Notes: generated from the sequence alone by a model not told the origin. A DNA stretch of 64,000 bases from Actinoplanes nipponensis (GCF_016862275.1 NZ_BOMQ01000044.1:32753-96752); one strand, 5' to 3'. Shown: positions 9,599 through 18,176, numbered from the stretch's first letter. A program made the numbers and translations.

Positions 9599-9961
9599 AT
9601 GACGGCGCCGATTTACGACAGCAAGGGCCAGCTCCAGCAGATCCAGAGCGGCCTGCTCGAGGGCGAACAGATCATCGCGGTGTACGACGCGGTCGGCGCC
9701 GGCACCGGCTTCATCGGGCTCACCACCCGCCGGGTGATCATCCAGGACAAGTCCTTCGTCGGGAAGCGCGTGGCCATCACCAGCATCCCGTACGCCAAGG
9801 TGAGCAGCGTGAGCGTGGTCAGCAACAAGAGCTGGGCCGGGCAGTTCTTCTCCACCGGCACGATCGCGATCAGCGTCGGCACGCACACCTACGAGGTCGA
9901 GTTCCGCGGCTCGGAGAAGACCCAGCACGTGCACAACGTGATCCTGCACTACGCGTCCTGA
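9599..9961 (+). CDS. Bacterial PH-domain protein (bPH_1 type)
   Basis: A 120-residue cytosolic protein consisting of one bacterial pleckstrin-homology-like domain. Seen are the family's opening helix (LQQIQSGLLEGEQIIAVYDA), the strand pair GFIGLTTRRVIIQDK, SIPYAKVSSVSV, and a closing helix with HVHNVILHYAS. No membrane segment or catalytic motif is visible. The function of these domains is largely undetermined. The gene ends just before a strong terminator. Confidence 0.8.
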   Translation: MTAPIYDSKGQLQQIQSGLLEGEQIIAVYDAVGAGTGFIGLTTRRVIIQDKSFVGKRVAITSIPYAKVSSVSVVSNKSWAGQFFSTGTIAISVGTHTYEVEFRGSEKTQHVHNVILHYAS

Positions 9962-9974
9962 CCGGCCGGTCGCC

Positions 9975-10011
9975 GGCGCCGTCCCCACCCGGGGACGGCG
10001 CCTCTTTTTTT
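9975..10011 (+). terminator. Intrinsic terminator after PH-domain gene
   Basis: A 12-bp perfect GC-rich stem (GGCGCCGTCCCC at 9975-9986 with 9991-10002), a 4-nt loop, then a TCTTTTTTT tail to 10011. This is the clearest rho-independent terminator in the window. Confidence 0.93.
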
Positions 10012-10066
10012 GGCACAGTCAAAAGTCCATGCTGGACCGTGAAAAGTATGGACACCTGCGCGAGAA

Positions 10067-10103
10067 GTTACTAACGTTTGCTCACTGTTACACGTTGGTA
10101 ACA
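10067..10103. promoter_or_regulatory. Overlapping inverted repeats upstream of the sugar operon
   Basis: GTTACTAACGT (10067-10077) is matched in inverse orientation, with one mismatch, by 10092-10102. Inside this, TGTTAC (10086-10091) and GTAACA (10098-10103) form a second perfect repeat. Both lie about 110-140 bp before the secreted sugar-dehydrogenase gene and are candidate operators. GTTAC/GTAAC half-sites recur in several actinobacterial response-regulator sites, but I cannot assign the regulator. Confidence 0.45.
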
Positions 10104-10210
10104 CGCGGCGCGGTCGTCCCGGGGCCTCGGCGCTGGCCAGGGCTCGGCGTATCGGCGCAAGGTAGCCCAACCTGGCAACTCCCCTACGTCAGGAAAGGGA
10201 CCACTCACCC

Positions 10211-13033
10211 ATGGCCGCAAGACATCGACACATGGCAAGACTTCGATACGGCTCGGGCGCGGCGCTGCTCGTCGCCGCTCTGCTGGTCGCCACCCCCGCC
10301 CCCGCCTCGGCCCACGACATCAACCCGGCCGACTTCCAGCAGGTCACCCTGGCCAAGGGGGTCGCCGAGGTGGGTGAGCCGATGGCCATCGCCGTGCTGC
10401 CCGACTCGTCGGTGCTGCACACCGCCCGCAACGGCACCCTGCGGCGCACCGACAAGGACGGCGCCACCACCGTCGTCGGCACCCTCGCCGTCTACAGCCA
10501 CGACGAGGAGGGGCTGCAGGGCGTCGGCGTGGACCCCGGCTTCGCCACCAACCGGCAGATCTACCTCTACTACGCCCCGCCGCTGAGCACCCCGGCCGGC
10601 GACGCCCCCACCACCGGTTCCGACTTCTCCGCCTGGACCGGCGTCAACCGGCTGTCCCGCTACACGCTCAACGCCGACTTCACCCTCAACACCGCCAGCA
10701 AGGTCGACGTCCTCGACGTGCCGGCCACCCGCGGCCTGTGCTGCCACGTCGGCGGCGACATCGACTTCGACGCGGCGGGCAACCTCTACCTGTCCACAGG
10801 GGACGACAGCAACCCGTTCGACTCGGCCGGATACTCGCCGCTGGACGAGCGCACCGACCGCAACCCCGGCTACGACGCCCAGCGCACCGCCGGCAACACC
10901 AACGACCTGCGCGGCAAGGTGCTGCGGATCAAGGTCAACGCGAACGGCACGTACAGCGTGCCGGCGGGCAACCTGTTCGCCCCCGGCACCGCGAACACCC
11001 GCCCCGAGATCTACGCCATGGGCTTCCGCAACCCGTTCCGGATGAGCGTGGACAAGGCCACCGGCGTGGTCTACCTCGGCGACTACGGCCCCGACGCCGG
11101 CTCCACCGACCCCAACCGCGGGCCCAGCGGCCAGGTCGAGTTCAACCGGATCACCAGCGCGGGCAACTACGGCTGGCCGTACTGCACGGGCGCCAACACC
11201 AGCACCGAGACCTACAACGAGTGGAACTTCGCCACCGGCACCACCGGCGCCAAGTACGACTGCGCCGGCGGACCCACCAACAACTCGTTCCGCAACACCG
11301 GCCAGACCAAGCTGCCGCCGGCCCGGCCGGCCTGGATCCGGTACGCGGGCGACGCCGGCAGCCCGCCCGAGTTCGGCAGCGGCTCGGAGTCCCCGATGGG
11401 CGGCCCGGTCTACCGCTACAACGCGGGCCTGAACTCCCCCACCAAGTTCCCCGCCGCCCTCGACGGCCACTTCTTCGCCGGCGAGCTGGGCCGCGGCTGG
11501 ATCAAGCCGATCCACGTCGGCATGGACGGCTCGGTCGGCACCATCTCGAACTTCCCGTGGGCCGGCAAGCAGGTGATGGACATGGCCTTCGGGCCGGAGG
11601 GCTCGCTGTACGTGCTGGACTACGGCACCGGCTACTTCAACGGCGACGCCAACTCGGCGCTGTACCGCTTCGACTACCTGGCCGGCTCCAACCGGGCGCC
11701 GACCGCGGTGGCCGGCGCGAACAAGACCTCCGGGCAGGCCCCGCTGGCCGTGACGTTCTCCTCGGCGGGCTCGTCCGATCCGGAGGGCGGCGCGCTCACC
11801 TACTCGTGGAACTTCGGCGACGGCACCACCTCGACCGCGGCCAACCCCACCAAGACGTACACGGCCAACGGGACGTACCAGGTGACGCTGACCGCGAAGG
11901 ACCCCGAAGGGCTGACCGGCACGGCCAACGTGACCATCACGGTCGGCAACACCGCCCCGACGGTGACGATCAACAGCCCGGCCAACGGCTCGCTGTTCTC
12001 CTACGGCGACACCGTCCCGTTCTCCATCACGGTCACCGACCCCGAGGACAGCTCGATCAACTGCGCCGCGGTGAAGATGACCTACGTGCTCGGGCACGAC
12101 AGCCACGGCCACCAGATCACCTCGCAGAACGGCTGCACCGGCGCGATCACCATCCCGGCCGACGGTGAGCACGACTCCGCGGCGAACATCTTCGCGGTCT
12201 TCGACGCCGAGTACACCGACGCCGGCGGCCTGACCACGCACACCCAGCACACCCTGCAGCCGCGGCGCCGGCAGGCCGAGCACTTCAAGACCTCGTCCGG
12301 GGTGGACCGGATCACCAAGACCGCGGCCGAGGGCGGCCAGACCGTCGGCAACATCAACAACGGGGACTGGGTCGCGTTCGAGCCGTACCGGCTCAGCGGG
12401 GTCACCTCCTTCACCGCCCGGGTCTCCTCCGGCGGCGTGGGCGGCACGCTCCAGCTGCGGACCGGCTCGGCGACCGGCACGGTGGTCGGCTCGGCCACGG
12501 TGCCGGTCACCGGCGGCTGGGAGACCTTCACGGACGTCACCGGTACGGTCACCGGCGCGCCGGCCACCACCGGCCCGCTGTACCTGACGTTCTCCGGTGG
12601 CGCGGGCGCACTGTTCGATGTGGACGCGTTCACGCTGAACGGCGCCGGCGCCCGGGTCGGCCCGATCGTCGGGCTGGCCGGCAAGTGCCTGGACGTGGCC
12701 GGGGCCGCCACCGCCGACGGCACGAAGATCCAGCTCTACACCTGCAACGGCACCGCCGCGCAGACCTGGACCGTCACCGCGAACAGCACGGTGAAGGCGC
12801 TCGGCAAGTGCCTCGACGTGGCCGGCGGCGCCACCGCCAACGGCACCAAGGCGCAGCTCTGGACGTGCAACGACACCGCGGCGCAGAACTGGGCCGCGAA
12901 CGCCGACGGCAGCCTGCGCAATCCCCAGTCGGGCCGATGCCTCGACGTCAGCCAGAACAGCTCGGCCGACGGCCAGCAGATCCACATCTGGGACTGCCTG
13001 GGCGCCGCCAACCAGAAGTGGGTGCTGCCATGA
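10211..13033 (+). CDS. Secreted PQQ-type sugar dehydrogenase-like protein with PKD, CBM6-like and ricin lectin modules
   Basis: A 940-residue exported protein. A signal peptide runs to about residue 34 (AALLVAALLVA, cleavage after PASA). Residues about 40-490 form a glucose/sorbosone-dehydrogenase beta-propeller (EEGLQGVGVDPGF, LYLSTGDDSNPFD, MGFRNPFRMSVD, NYGWPYC). A PKD domain follows at about 493-580 (YSWNFGDGTTST), then an Ig-like segment, a CBM6-like module at about 690-815 (NNGDWVAFEPY), and a ricin-type beta-trefoil at 817-940 (three GKCLDV/GRCLDV repeats). It is expected to oxidise a sugar outside the cell while bound to a polymer. PQQ dependence is inferred from the family. Start ATG 10211 has AGGAAAGGGA upstream. 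It overlaps the next gene (ATGA). Confidence 0.88.
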   Translation: MAARHRHMARLRYGSGAALLVAALLVATPAPASAHDINPADFQQVTLAKGVAEVGEPMAIAVLPDSSVLHTARNGTLRRTDKDGATTVVGTLAVYSHDEEGLQGVGVDPGFATNRQIYLYYAPPLSTPAGDAPTTGSDFSAWTGVNRLSRYTLNADFTLNTASKVDVLDVPATRGLCCHVGGDIDFDAAGNLYLSTGDDSNPFDSAGYSPLDERTDRNPGYDAQRTAGNTNDLRGKVLRIKVNANGTYSVPAGNLFAPGTANTRPEIYAMGFRNPFRMSVDKATGVVYLGDYGPDAGSTDPNRGPSGQVEFNRITSAGNYGWPYCTGANTSTETYNEWNFATGTTGAKYDCAGGPTNNSFRNTGQTKLPPARPAWIRYAGDAGSPPEFGSGSESPMGGPVYRYNAGLNSPTKFPAALDGHFFAGELGRGWIKPIHVGMDGSVGTISNFPWAGKQVMDMAFGPEGSLYVLDYGTGYFNGDANSALYRFDYLAGSNRAPTAVAGANKTSGQAPLAVTFSSAGSSDPEGGALTYSWNFGDGTTSTAANPTKTYTANGTYQVTLTAKDPEGLTGTANVTITVGNTAPTVTINSPANGSLFSYGDTVPFSITVTDPEDSSINCAAVKMTYVLGHDSHGHQITSQNGCTGAITIPADGEHDSAANIFAVFDAEYTDAGGLTTHTQHTLQPRRRQAEHFKTSSGVDRITKTAAEGGQTVGNINNGDWVAFEPYRLSGVTSFTARVSSGGVGGTLQLRTGSATGTVVGSATVPVTGGWETFTDVTGTVTGAPATTGPLYLTFSGGAGALFDVDAFTLNGAGARVGPIVGLAGKCLDVAGAATADGTKIQLYTCNGTAAQTWTVTANSTVKALGKCLDVAGGATANGTKAQLWTCNDTAAQNWAANADGSLRNPQSGRCLDVSQNSSADGQQIHIWDCLGAANQKWVLP
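12659..13033 (+). repeat. Duplicated lectin-coding segment, copy 1
   Basis: This 375-bp segment encodes the terminal ricin-type lectin and matches 14350-14724 without any indel; most bases are identical. The encoded 124-residue modules differ mainly in the second trefoil repeat. It implies recent duplication or ongoing gene conversion between the two operon members. Confidence 0.9.
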
Positions 13034-14724
13034 TCGGCAAGTTGCTGACCGCGCTGCTGATGATCCCGGCCTCGGTCGCCGTCGCCTCCCCCGCCCTCGC
13101 CGCCGACGACCCGTACGACGTGCTGGTCTTCTCCCGCACGGCCGGCTTCCGCCACGACGCCATCCCGGCCGGCATCCAGGCCATCCGGGACCTGGGCGCG
13201 GCCAACGGATTCTCGGTCACCGCAACCGAGGACCCGGCGGCGTTCACCACGGCCGGGTTGTCCGGCTACGAGGCCGTGGTCTTCCTCAACACCACCGGCG
13301 ACGTGCTGAACGCCACCCAGCAGACCGCCTTCGAGGGCTACATCCGCGCCGGCGGCGGATACGTCGGTGTGCACGCCGCCGCCGACACCGAGTACGACTG
13401 GCCGTTCTACGGGCAGCTGGTCGGCGCGTACTTCGCGTCGCACCCGGCGATCCAGCCGGCCACCGTGGTGACCGAGGACCGCGCCCACGCCGCGACGGCG
13501 CACCTGCCGCAGCGCTGGAACCGCACCGACGAGTGGTACAACTACCGCACCAACCCCCGGTCCAGTGCCCACGTGCTGGCCAGCCTGGACGAGGGCTCGT
13601 ACTCCGGTGGCGCGATGGGCGCCGACCATCCGCACGTCTGGTGCAAGACCTACGAGGGCGGCCGGTCCTTCTACACCGGCGGCGGCCACACCATCGAGTC
13701 GTACGCGGACCCGGCCTTCCGGGCCCACCTGCTCGGCGGCATCCGGTACGCGGCGAAGGCGGCCAACGCCGACTGCCGCCCGGAGACCGGTTACACCGCC
13801 CTCTACAACGGCTCCACCACCGGCTGGTCGCAGGCCGGGCCGGGCTCGTTCACCAACACCGACGCGACGCTGACCTCGACCGGCGGGATGGGCCTGTTCT
13901 GGTACAGCCAGAAGCAGTTCACCAACTACTCGCTGAAGCTGGACTGGAAGCTGGCCGGCGACGACAACACCGGCGTCTTCATCGGCTTCCCGCCGTCGAG
14001 CGACCCGTGGTCGGCGGTGAACAACGGCTACGAGGTGCAGATCGACGCGACGGACGCGGCGGACCGCACCACCGGCGCGGTCTACACGTTCAAGTCGGCC
14101 GACCTCGCGGCCCGCGACGCCGCGCTCAACCCGCCGGGCGAGTGGAACACCTACGAGCTGCTCGTCGAGGGTGAGCGGCTGCAGGTCTTCCTCAACGGCA
14201 CCCGGATCAACGATTTCACCAACACCGACCCGGCCCGCTCCCTGGCCGGCCACATCGGACTGCAGAACCACGGCGACGGCGACGACGCCTCGTTCCGCAA
14301 CGTGCGGATCAAGGAGCTCGGCGGCACCCCGCCGCCGGCCGTCGGCACCGGCCCGATCGTCGGGCTGGCCGGCAAGTGCCTGGACGTGGCCGGCGCCGGC
14401 ACCGCCGACGGCACGAAGATCCAGCTCTACACCTGCAACGGCACCAACGCCCAGAAGTGGACGGTGACCGCCAACGGCCCGGTCAAGGCGCTCGGCAAGT
14501 GCCTCGACGTGGCCGGCGGCGGCACCGCCAACGGCACCAAGGCCCAGCTCTGGACCTGCAACGGCACGGGCGCGCAGGTCTGGTCGGCCCAGCCCGACAA
14601 CACCCTGCGCAACCCGCAGTCGGGCCGCTGCCTGGACGTGAGCCAGAACAGCTCGGCCGACGGCCAGCAGATCCACATCTGGGACTGCCTGGGCGCGGCC
14701 AACCAGAAGTGGACGCTGCCCTAG
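13030..14724 (+). CDS. Secreted ThuA-like / 3-keto-disaccharide hydrolase protein with ricin lectin
   Basis: A 564-residue exported protein. A signal peptide ends near residue 24 (ASPALA). Residues about 27-245 are a ThuA-like flavodoxin/glutamine-amidotransferase fold (VLVFSRTAGFRHDAIPAGI, GGGYVGVHAAADTEYDWPFY, GGGHTIESYADPAFRAHLLGG). Residues about 250-432 form the PF06439 domain, formerly DUF1080 (TALYNGSTTGW, DNTGVFIGFP, NGYEVQI, GLQNHGDGDDASFRNVRI), now linked to 3-keto-disaccharide hydrolysis. Residues 441-564 are a ricin beta-trefoil. The ATG overlaps the upstream stop, so both proteins are made together. A joint role in extracellular 3-keto-sugar chemistry is my inference. Confidence 0.87.
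   Translation: MIGKLLTALLMIPASVAVASPALAADDPYDVLVFSRTAGFRHDAIPAGIQAIRDLGAANGFSVTATEDPAAFTTAGLSGYEAVVFLNTTGDVLNATQQTAFEGYIRAGGGYVGVHAAADTEYDWPFYGQLVGAYFASHPAIQPATVVTEDRAHAATAHLPQRWNRTDEWYNYRTNPRSSAHVLASLDEGSYSGGAMGADHPHVWCKTYEGGRSFYTGGGHTIESYADPAFRAHLLGGIRYAAKAANADCRPETGYTALYNGSTTGWSQAGPGSFTNTDATLTSTGGMGLFWYSQKQFTNYSLKLDWKLAGDDNTGVFIGFPPSSDPWSAVNNGYEVQIDATDAADRTTGAVYTFKSADLAARDAALNPPGEWNTYELLVEGERLQVFLNGTRINDFTNTDPARSLAGHIGLQNHGDGDDASFRNVRIKELGGTPPPAVGTGPIVGLAGKCLDVAGAGTADGTKIQLYTCNGTNAQKWTVTANGPVKALGKCLDVAGGGTANGTKAQLWTCNGTGAQVWSAQPDNTLRNPQSGRCLDVSQNSSADGQQIHIWDCLGAANQKWTLP
14350..14724 (+). repeat. Duplicated lectin-coding segment, copy 2
   Basis: Partner of 12659-13033, offset by exactly 1691 bp and colinear with it. 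The final stretch encoding QNSSADGQQIHIWDCLG is identical in protein and almost identical in DNA. Confidence 0.9.
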
Positions 14725-15458
14725 TAGCTCAGCACCCGGGTGGGCAGCGGCGTCTCGGTCACCGAGCCGTCCGCTGCCCGCTTGAGCTCGTACCCCCGGG
14801 GGCCCTCCTTGTCGGCCACGACCTCGGCCAGCCGGGTGCCGCGGTAGAGCAGACCGGCCCCGTCGTCGGTCGCGTAGCCGTCGCCGAGGGTGCCGTCGGC
14901 GATGAGCTTGTGCATGAGCGGCCGGCGCTGCTCCTCGGCGTCGTAGTGCACCCCGTTGCTGTACGGCAGCCAACCCAGCCCGCCGGTGAACGCGCGCAGC
15001 TCGAGCCCGAAACTGTCGGTGCTGCCGCCCTGGTGCCAGCAGATCGAGCCGGCCGAGACGCCGCCGAGCACCACCCCGGACTGCCAGGCCTCGTGCAGGA
15101 TCTCGGCCAGGCCGTGCACCCGCCACACCGCGACCAGGTTGGCCACGCTGCCGCCGTTGACCCAGATCACGTCCTGCGCGAGCAGGTGCGCGCGGATGTC
15201 CTCGTGGTTGGGCATCGGGAAGAGCTGGAGGTGGGACGCGCGGTAGCCGGTCCGGGCGAAGGCCGCGTAGGTCGCGCCGATCCAGTTCTCGGGATCACCG
15301 ACGGCCTGGTGCAGGAAGCAGAACTTCGCGGTGTCACCGGCGTTGGCCAGCTCGGCGGCGAAGCGGTGCACGGGCCCGGGCCGCATGTCGAACAGGCCGT
15401 GCCGGCCGCGGGCGAATCCGGCGCTCGTGGCGAGGATGGTGGGCTGATCAGCGGTCAT
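14721..15458 (-). CDS. Peptidase E (S51 family) or cyanophycinase-like peptidase
   Basis: A 245-residue cytosolic peptidase. The S51 nucleophile motif GGVSAGSICWH is present, preceded by VIWVNGGSVANLVAVWR, and a later H/E-containing segment (NGVHYDAEEQ). Members cleave Asp-Xaa dipeptides or related substrates. The ATG at 15458 overlaps the stop of the nucleotidyltransferase gene (ATGA), so it is second in a three-gene minus-strand operon. Its 3' end overlaps the lectin gene by 4 nt, with no room for a terminator. Confidence 0.85.
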   Translation of the reverse strand: MTADQPTILATSAGFARGRHGLFDMRPGPVHRFAAELANAGDTAKFCFLHQAVGDPENWIGATYAAFARTGYRASHLQLFPMPNHEDIRAHLLAQDVIWVNGGSVANLVAVWRVHGLAEILHEAWQSGVVLGGVSAGSICWHQGGSTDSFGLELRAFTGGLGWLPYSNGVHYDAEEQRRPLMHKLIADGTLGDGYATDDGAGLLYRGTRLAEVVADKEGPRGYELKRAADGSVTETPLPTRVLSY

Positions 15459-16297
15459 CGCGTCATCATGGCGCACGCGTCGGCCGTCTCCAGAACGAGG
15501 TCGGCCGCCGCGTCCAGCACCGCGGTCAGGTGCACCGGATCGCCGTCGACCGCGGTGAAGACGGCCTCGACCTGCTCGCGGAACCGGGGCGGCGCGCCGG
15601 GCAGGGCGGCGGCCGCGGCCACCGCGCCCTTCTCGTTGACCAGCCACCGGCCGGCGGCGCCGTGCAGCGCGTGCACACACACCCCGACCAGGCGGAACAG
15701 GCAACCGGCGACATAGGCGGCGTCGCCGCGCGTGACCGCCTTGCGGGCCAGGCCGACCAGGAAGTCCGCCTCCCACAGCCCGGCCACGAGCGCCTCGGCC
15801 AGCGCGGGCGGATAGGCGCCCATCCGGTCGCGCAGGGCCGCCAGCTCACCGGCCGGATCGGCCAGGACCACGCCGAGCGCGACCTCGCCCGCGTACGCGA
15901 AGTCGGGCACGCCCAGCGGGTGGCCGGTCTGCGCGTGGAACGCGTACCGGCCCTGCTCGGCGTCGGTCCAGGCCCGGCCGACCCGGTCGAGGTCCCGGTA
16001 GATCCAGTCGACGGCCGCGCCGTCCACGGTCAGCCACCCGCCGCCGTCCACCCACGGTCCCCACTCGCCGACCGCGGTGACCCGCGCGGCCGGGCCGCCG
16101 ACCAGCCGGGCCAGCTCGCCGAGGGCCGCCACGTCGAGCGGGCGGTGGTAGTACACGCCCAGGTCGGTGTCGGAGTCCGGGGTGTGCGTGCCGCGGGCCC
16201 GGCTGCCGCCCAGCAGCACGGCCGTCACTCCCGGCACCTCGACCAGCAGGGCGGCCAGCTCCGCCAGCCGCTCGTCACTCAACGCCACGCCGACCAT
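15455..16297 (-). CDS. Nucleotidyltransferase-domain protein
   Basis: A 280-residue protein with an N-terminal polymerase-beta-like nucleotidyltransferase domain: the GGSRARGTHTPDSDTDLGVYY stretch gives the GS-x-D-x-D active site (residues about 30-48), and a third acidic residue may be in VDWIYRD. The C-terminal half is alpha-helical, as in minimal nucleotidyltransferase/HEPN or aminoglycoside-type adenylyltransferases. The substrate is unknown. It overlaps the methyltransferase gene upstream by 23 bp and the peptidase gene downstream by 4 bp. Confidence 0.82.
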   Translation of the reverse strand: MVGVALSDERLAELAALLVEVPGVTAVLLGGSRARGTHTPDSDTDLGVYYHRPLDVAALGELARLVGGPAARVTAVGEWGPWVDGGGWLTVDGAAVDWIYRDLDRVGRAWTDAEQGRYAFHAQTGHPLGVPDFAYAGEVALGVVLADPAGELAALRDRMGAYPPALAEALVAGLWEADFLVGLARKAVTRGDAAYVAGCLFRLVGVCVHALHGAAGRWLVNEKGAVAAAAALPGAPPRFREQVEAVFTAVDGDPVHLTAVLDAAADLVLETADACAMMTR

Positions 16298-17063
16298 CCT
16301 CGCGCATGTCGCCGGGTTTGCGGGCCTCGATCAGCACCCGCCGGGCGTACGACACGAACGGGCCCTCGGCCTCGATCCGGTCGTGCACGGCCCGCAACTG
16401 CGGCAGGTACTTCTCCACGGTGAAGCCGGGCACCGTCCACACGACCTTGCGCAGGAAGTGGGCGACCGCGGCGACGTCGAAGAACTCGGCCCGCAGCGTC
16501 TCCGCACGCAGGTCCAGCACGGTCAGGCCGGCGTCCCGGGCGGCGGCCGCGAGCCGCTGCGGGTGCCGCGGGTCCGGCGGCGGCAGCGGGCCCAGCATGG
16601 CCTCGGAGAGCTCGCGGTTGGTGCCGGCGCCGATCTGCTGGGACAGAAAGACCCCGCCGGGCGCGAGCACCCGGGCGATCTCGGGCCACAGCGTACGGAC
16701 CGGGTGCCGGCTCACCACGAGGTCGAACACACCGTCGCGGAACGGCAGCGTCGGCGCGTCGGCGGCCTCGACGACCGACGCGCCCAGCGGCCGCAGGTGC
16801 CGCGCGGCCACCGGCAGGTTCGGCCGCCACGAGTCGGTGGCCACCAGCAGGGCGGGCGGATCCGGGACCGTGGCGAGCACCTCCCCGCCCCCGGTCTGCA
16901 CGTCCAGCGCCGCGGTCGCCCCGGCCATCCGGTCGGCCACCAGCCGGGCGTACCCCCAGGACGGCCGCTGCTCGGTGGCCCGCCCGGCGAACCAGGAGAA
17001 GTCCCAGCCCGTCACCGGCACGGCCACCGCCTCGGCGATCAACTCCTCGAACGACGCGCCCAT
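16275..17063 (-). CDS. Class I SAM-dependent methyltransferase
   Basis: A 262-residue methyltransferase. SAM-binding features are ALDVQTGGGEVLA (motif I, with the usual GxGxG altered to QTGGGE), VVEAADAPTLPFRDGVFDLVVSRHP (motifs II-III) and VLAPGGVFLSQQIG (motif IV). Overall it looks like the UbiE/TehB-type small-molecule group. The ATG at 17063 was chosen because the upstream in-frame extension reads as low-complexity GR-rich sequence. First gene of the operon with the nucleotidyltransferase and peptidase E. Confidence 0.83.
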   Translation of the reverse strand: MGASFEELIAEAVAVPVTGWDFSWFAGRATEQRPSWGYARLVADRMAGATAALDVQTGGGEVLATVPDPPALLVATDSWRPNLPVAARHLRPLGASVVEAADAPTLPFRDGVFDLVVSRHPVRTLWPEIARVLAPGGVFLSQQIGAGTNRELSEAMLGPLPPPDPRHPQRLAAAARDAGLTVLDLRAETLRAEFFDVAAVAHFLRKVVWTVPGFTVEKYLPQLRAVHDRIEAEGPFVSYARRVLIEARKPGDMREDGRRGVE

Positions 17064-17104
17064 CGGGGCAGTGTCCGCCCGTCCGGCGGGGCGCGGCCAG
17101 CGGT

Positions 17105-18127
17105 TTACTCCCCGGCCGGCCAGTCGTCCGGGTCGTCCGGGTCCAGCTGGTCGTCCGGGTCGGGCTGGTCGTCCGGGTCGCCCTCGCAGGGCAGGACGAG
17201 GTCCAGCTCGTCGATGTCCGACGGGTCGAGCAGGCTCAGATCGCCGTCGATGACGCCCTCCCCCGGCGCGCCGGTCCCGTCGTCCGGGCAATCCCGGTCG
17301 CGGCCCAGCCAGACGCACGACTTGAGCGGCCGGCACTCCCGATGGCCCCGGCCGCCCTGGTGCTTGCCCCCGCCGGGCCGGTCGCCGCGTTGCCGGTCGC
17401 CGAAGGCCACGATCCGGTCCTGCGGCTCGCGGGTGACCTTCGAGTCCAGCAGCCGCCGGCTCGTCTCCCGGTTCCCGGTGTAGGTCACCTCGTAGCGCAG
17501 CAGCCGCTCGCCGGGCACGCCGGGGGTCTCGATCTCCCGGGCGCCCGGTGGCAGCGACGGGTCCGGGACCAGCTTGGTGCCGAACGGGATGGCCTCGGTC
17601 TCGGAGACCTGCTCCGTGCGTACCTGCGGCGCGGCGGGGGCACCGGCGGCGGGCGGAACAGCCACGGCGGCGGCGCCGGGCACGGGCACGACGGCACCGC
17701 CCTTGACCGGGCCGGCCTTGACCGGGCCGCCCGCCACCGGGCCGGGAGCAGTCGGGCCGCCCGCCACCGGGCCGGGAGCAGTCGGGCGGCGCGGCGAACG
17801 GGTGGCCGTCCGGTCGGCCTGGCCGGGCGCCGAGCGTGTCTCGTCGGCCTCCCGCTCGGCCTGCGTGTGACCGGGCGCGCCGTGGTCGGGGGCGACGGCC
17901 CCGTTGCCCAGCCCGGTGGCGCCGGCCGGCAACGACGGGGGCACCTCCGCGGCGGGCCGGCCGGCGACCGGCGCACCCTGCCCCGCGGTCGTGACGACAC
18001 GAGTGTCCTCACTGGTCAGGGCGGCGATCCCGGCTGCGGTGCCGGCCACGAGGGCGAGCACCCCGAGCCCGGCAGTGGCCATCCGTACCCCGAACGGCAG
18101 CCGCGCCCACGGCGACTTATGCGGCAT
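17105..18127 (-). CDS. Membrane-anchored G5-domain protein
   Basis: A 340-residue protein: short cytosolic N-terminus, one transmembrane helix at about residues 16-34 (MATAGLGVLALVAGTAAGIA), a long extracellular Pro/Gly/Ala linker containing repeated APGPVAGGPT units, then a G5 domain at about residues 180-250 (EAIPFGTKLVPDPSLPPGAREI, RYEVTYTGNRETSRRLL). The tail is acidic with repeated DPDDQ/DPDD. G5 domains bind cell-wall glycans such as N-acetylglucosamine, so a wall-associated role is likely. Four spaced cysteines near 290-310 may form disulfides. The start at 18127 lacks an evident ribosome-binding site. Confidence 0.75.
   Translation of the reverse strand: MPHKSPWARLPFGVRMATAGLGVLALVAGTAAGIAALTSEDTRVVTTAGQGAPVAGRPAAEVPPSLPAGATGLGNGAVAPDHGAPGHTQAEREADETRSAPGQADRTATRSPRRPTAPGPVAGGPTAPGPVAGGPVKAGPVKGGAVVPVPGAAAVAVPPAAGAPAAPQVRTEQVSETEAIPFGTKLVPDPSLPPGAREIETPGVPGERLLRYEVTYTGNRETSRRLLDSKVTREPQDRIVAFGDRQRGDRPGGGKHQGGRGHRECRPLKSCVWLGRDRDCPDDGTGAPGEGVIDGDLSLLDPSDIDELDLVLPCEGDPDDQPDPDDQLDPDDPDDWPAGE
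17731..17790 (-). repeat. 30-bp tandem duplication in the G5 protein linker
   Basis: Two 30-bp units (17731-17760 and 17761-17790) are nearly identical and encode the repeated ten-residue unit TAPGPVAGGP. Further degenerate copies (PVKAGPVKGG) follow. Such repeats expand and contract readily. Confidence 0.8.
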
Positions 18128-18164
18128 TTCGAGGAGATGCTGCCAGGAATCACTAGATGTCTGG

Positions 18165-18176
18165 TTTAGCACTAAA
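18165..18176. promoter_or_regulatory. Palindrome between divergent secreted-protein genes
   Basis: TTTAG-CA-CTAAA is a near-perfect 12-bp palindrome in the 242-bp spacer between the G5 gene and the lamin-tail gene. A second repeat, CACCT (18260-18264) with AGGTG (18270-18274), lies closer to the plus-strand gene. Both are candidate operators; nothing identifies the regulator. Confidence 0.4.

Noticed and set aside
10205..12985. Very long minus-strand open frame opposite the sugar-dehydrogenase gene
   Set aside because: Long antisense frames are a by-product of high-GC codon bias. The plus-strand frame has a signal peptide and recognisable domains; the antisense product is low-complexity.
17105..17200. 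Repeated GTCGTCCGGGTC units, considered as a CRISPR-like or intergenic repeat
   Set aside because: They lie inside the G5-protein reading frame and simply encode its acidic DPDD tail.
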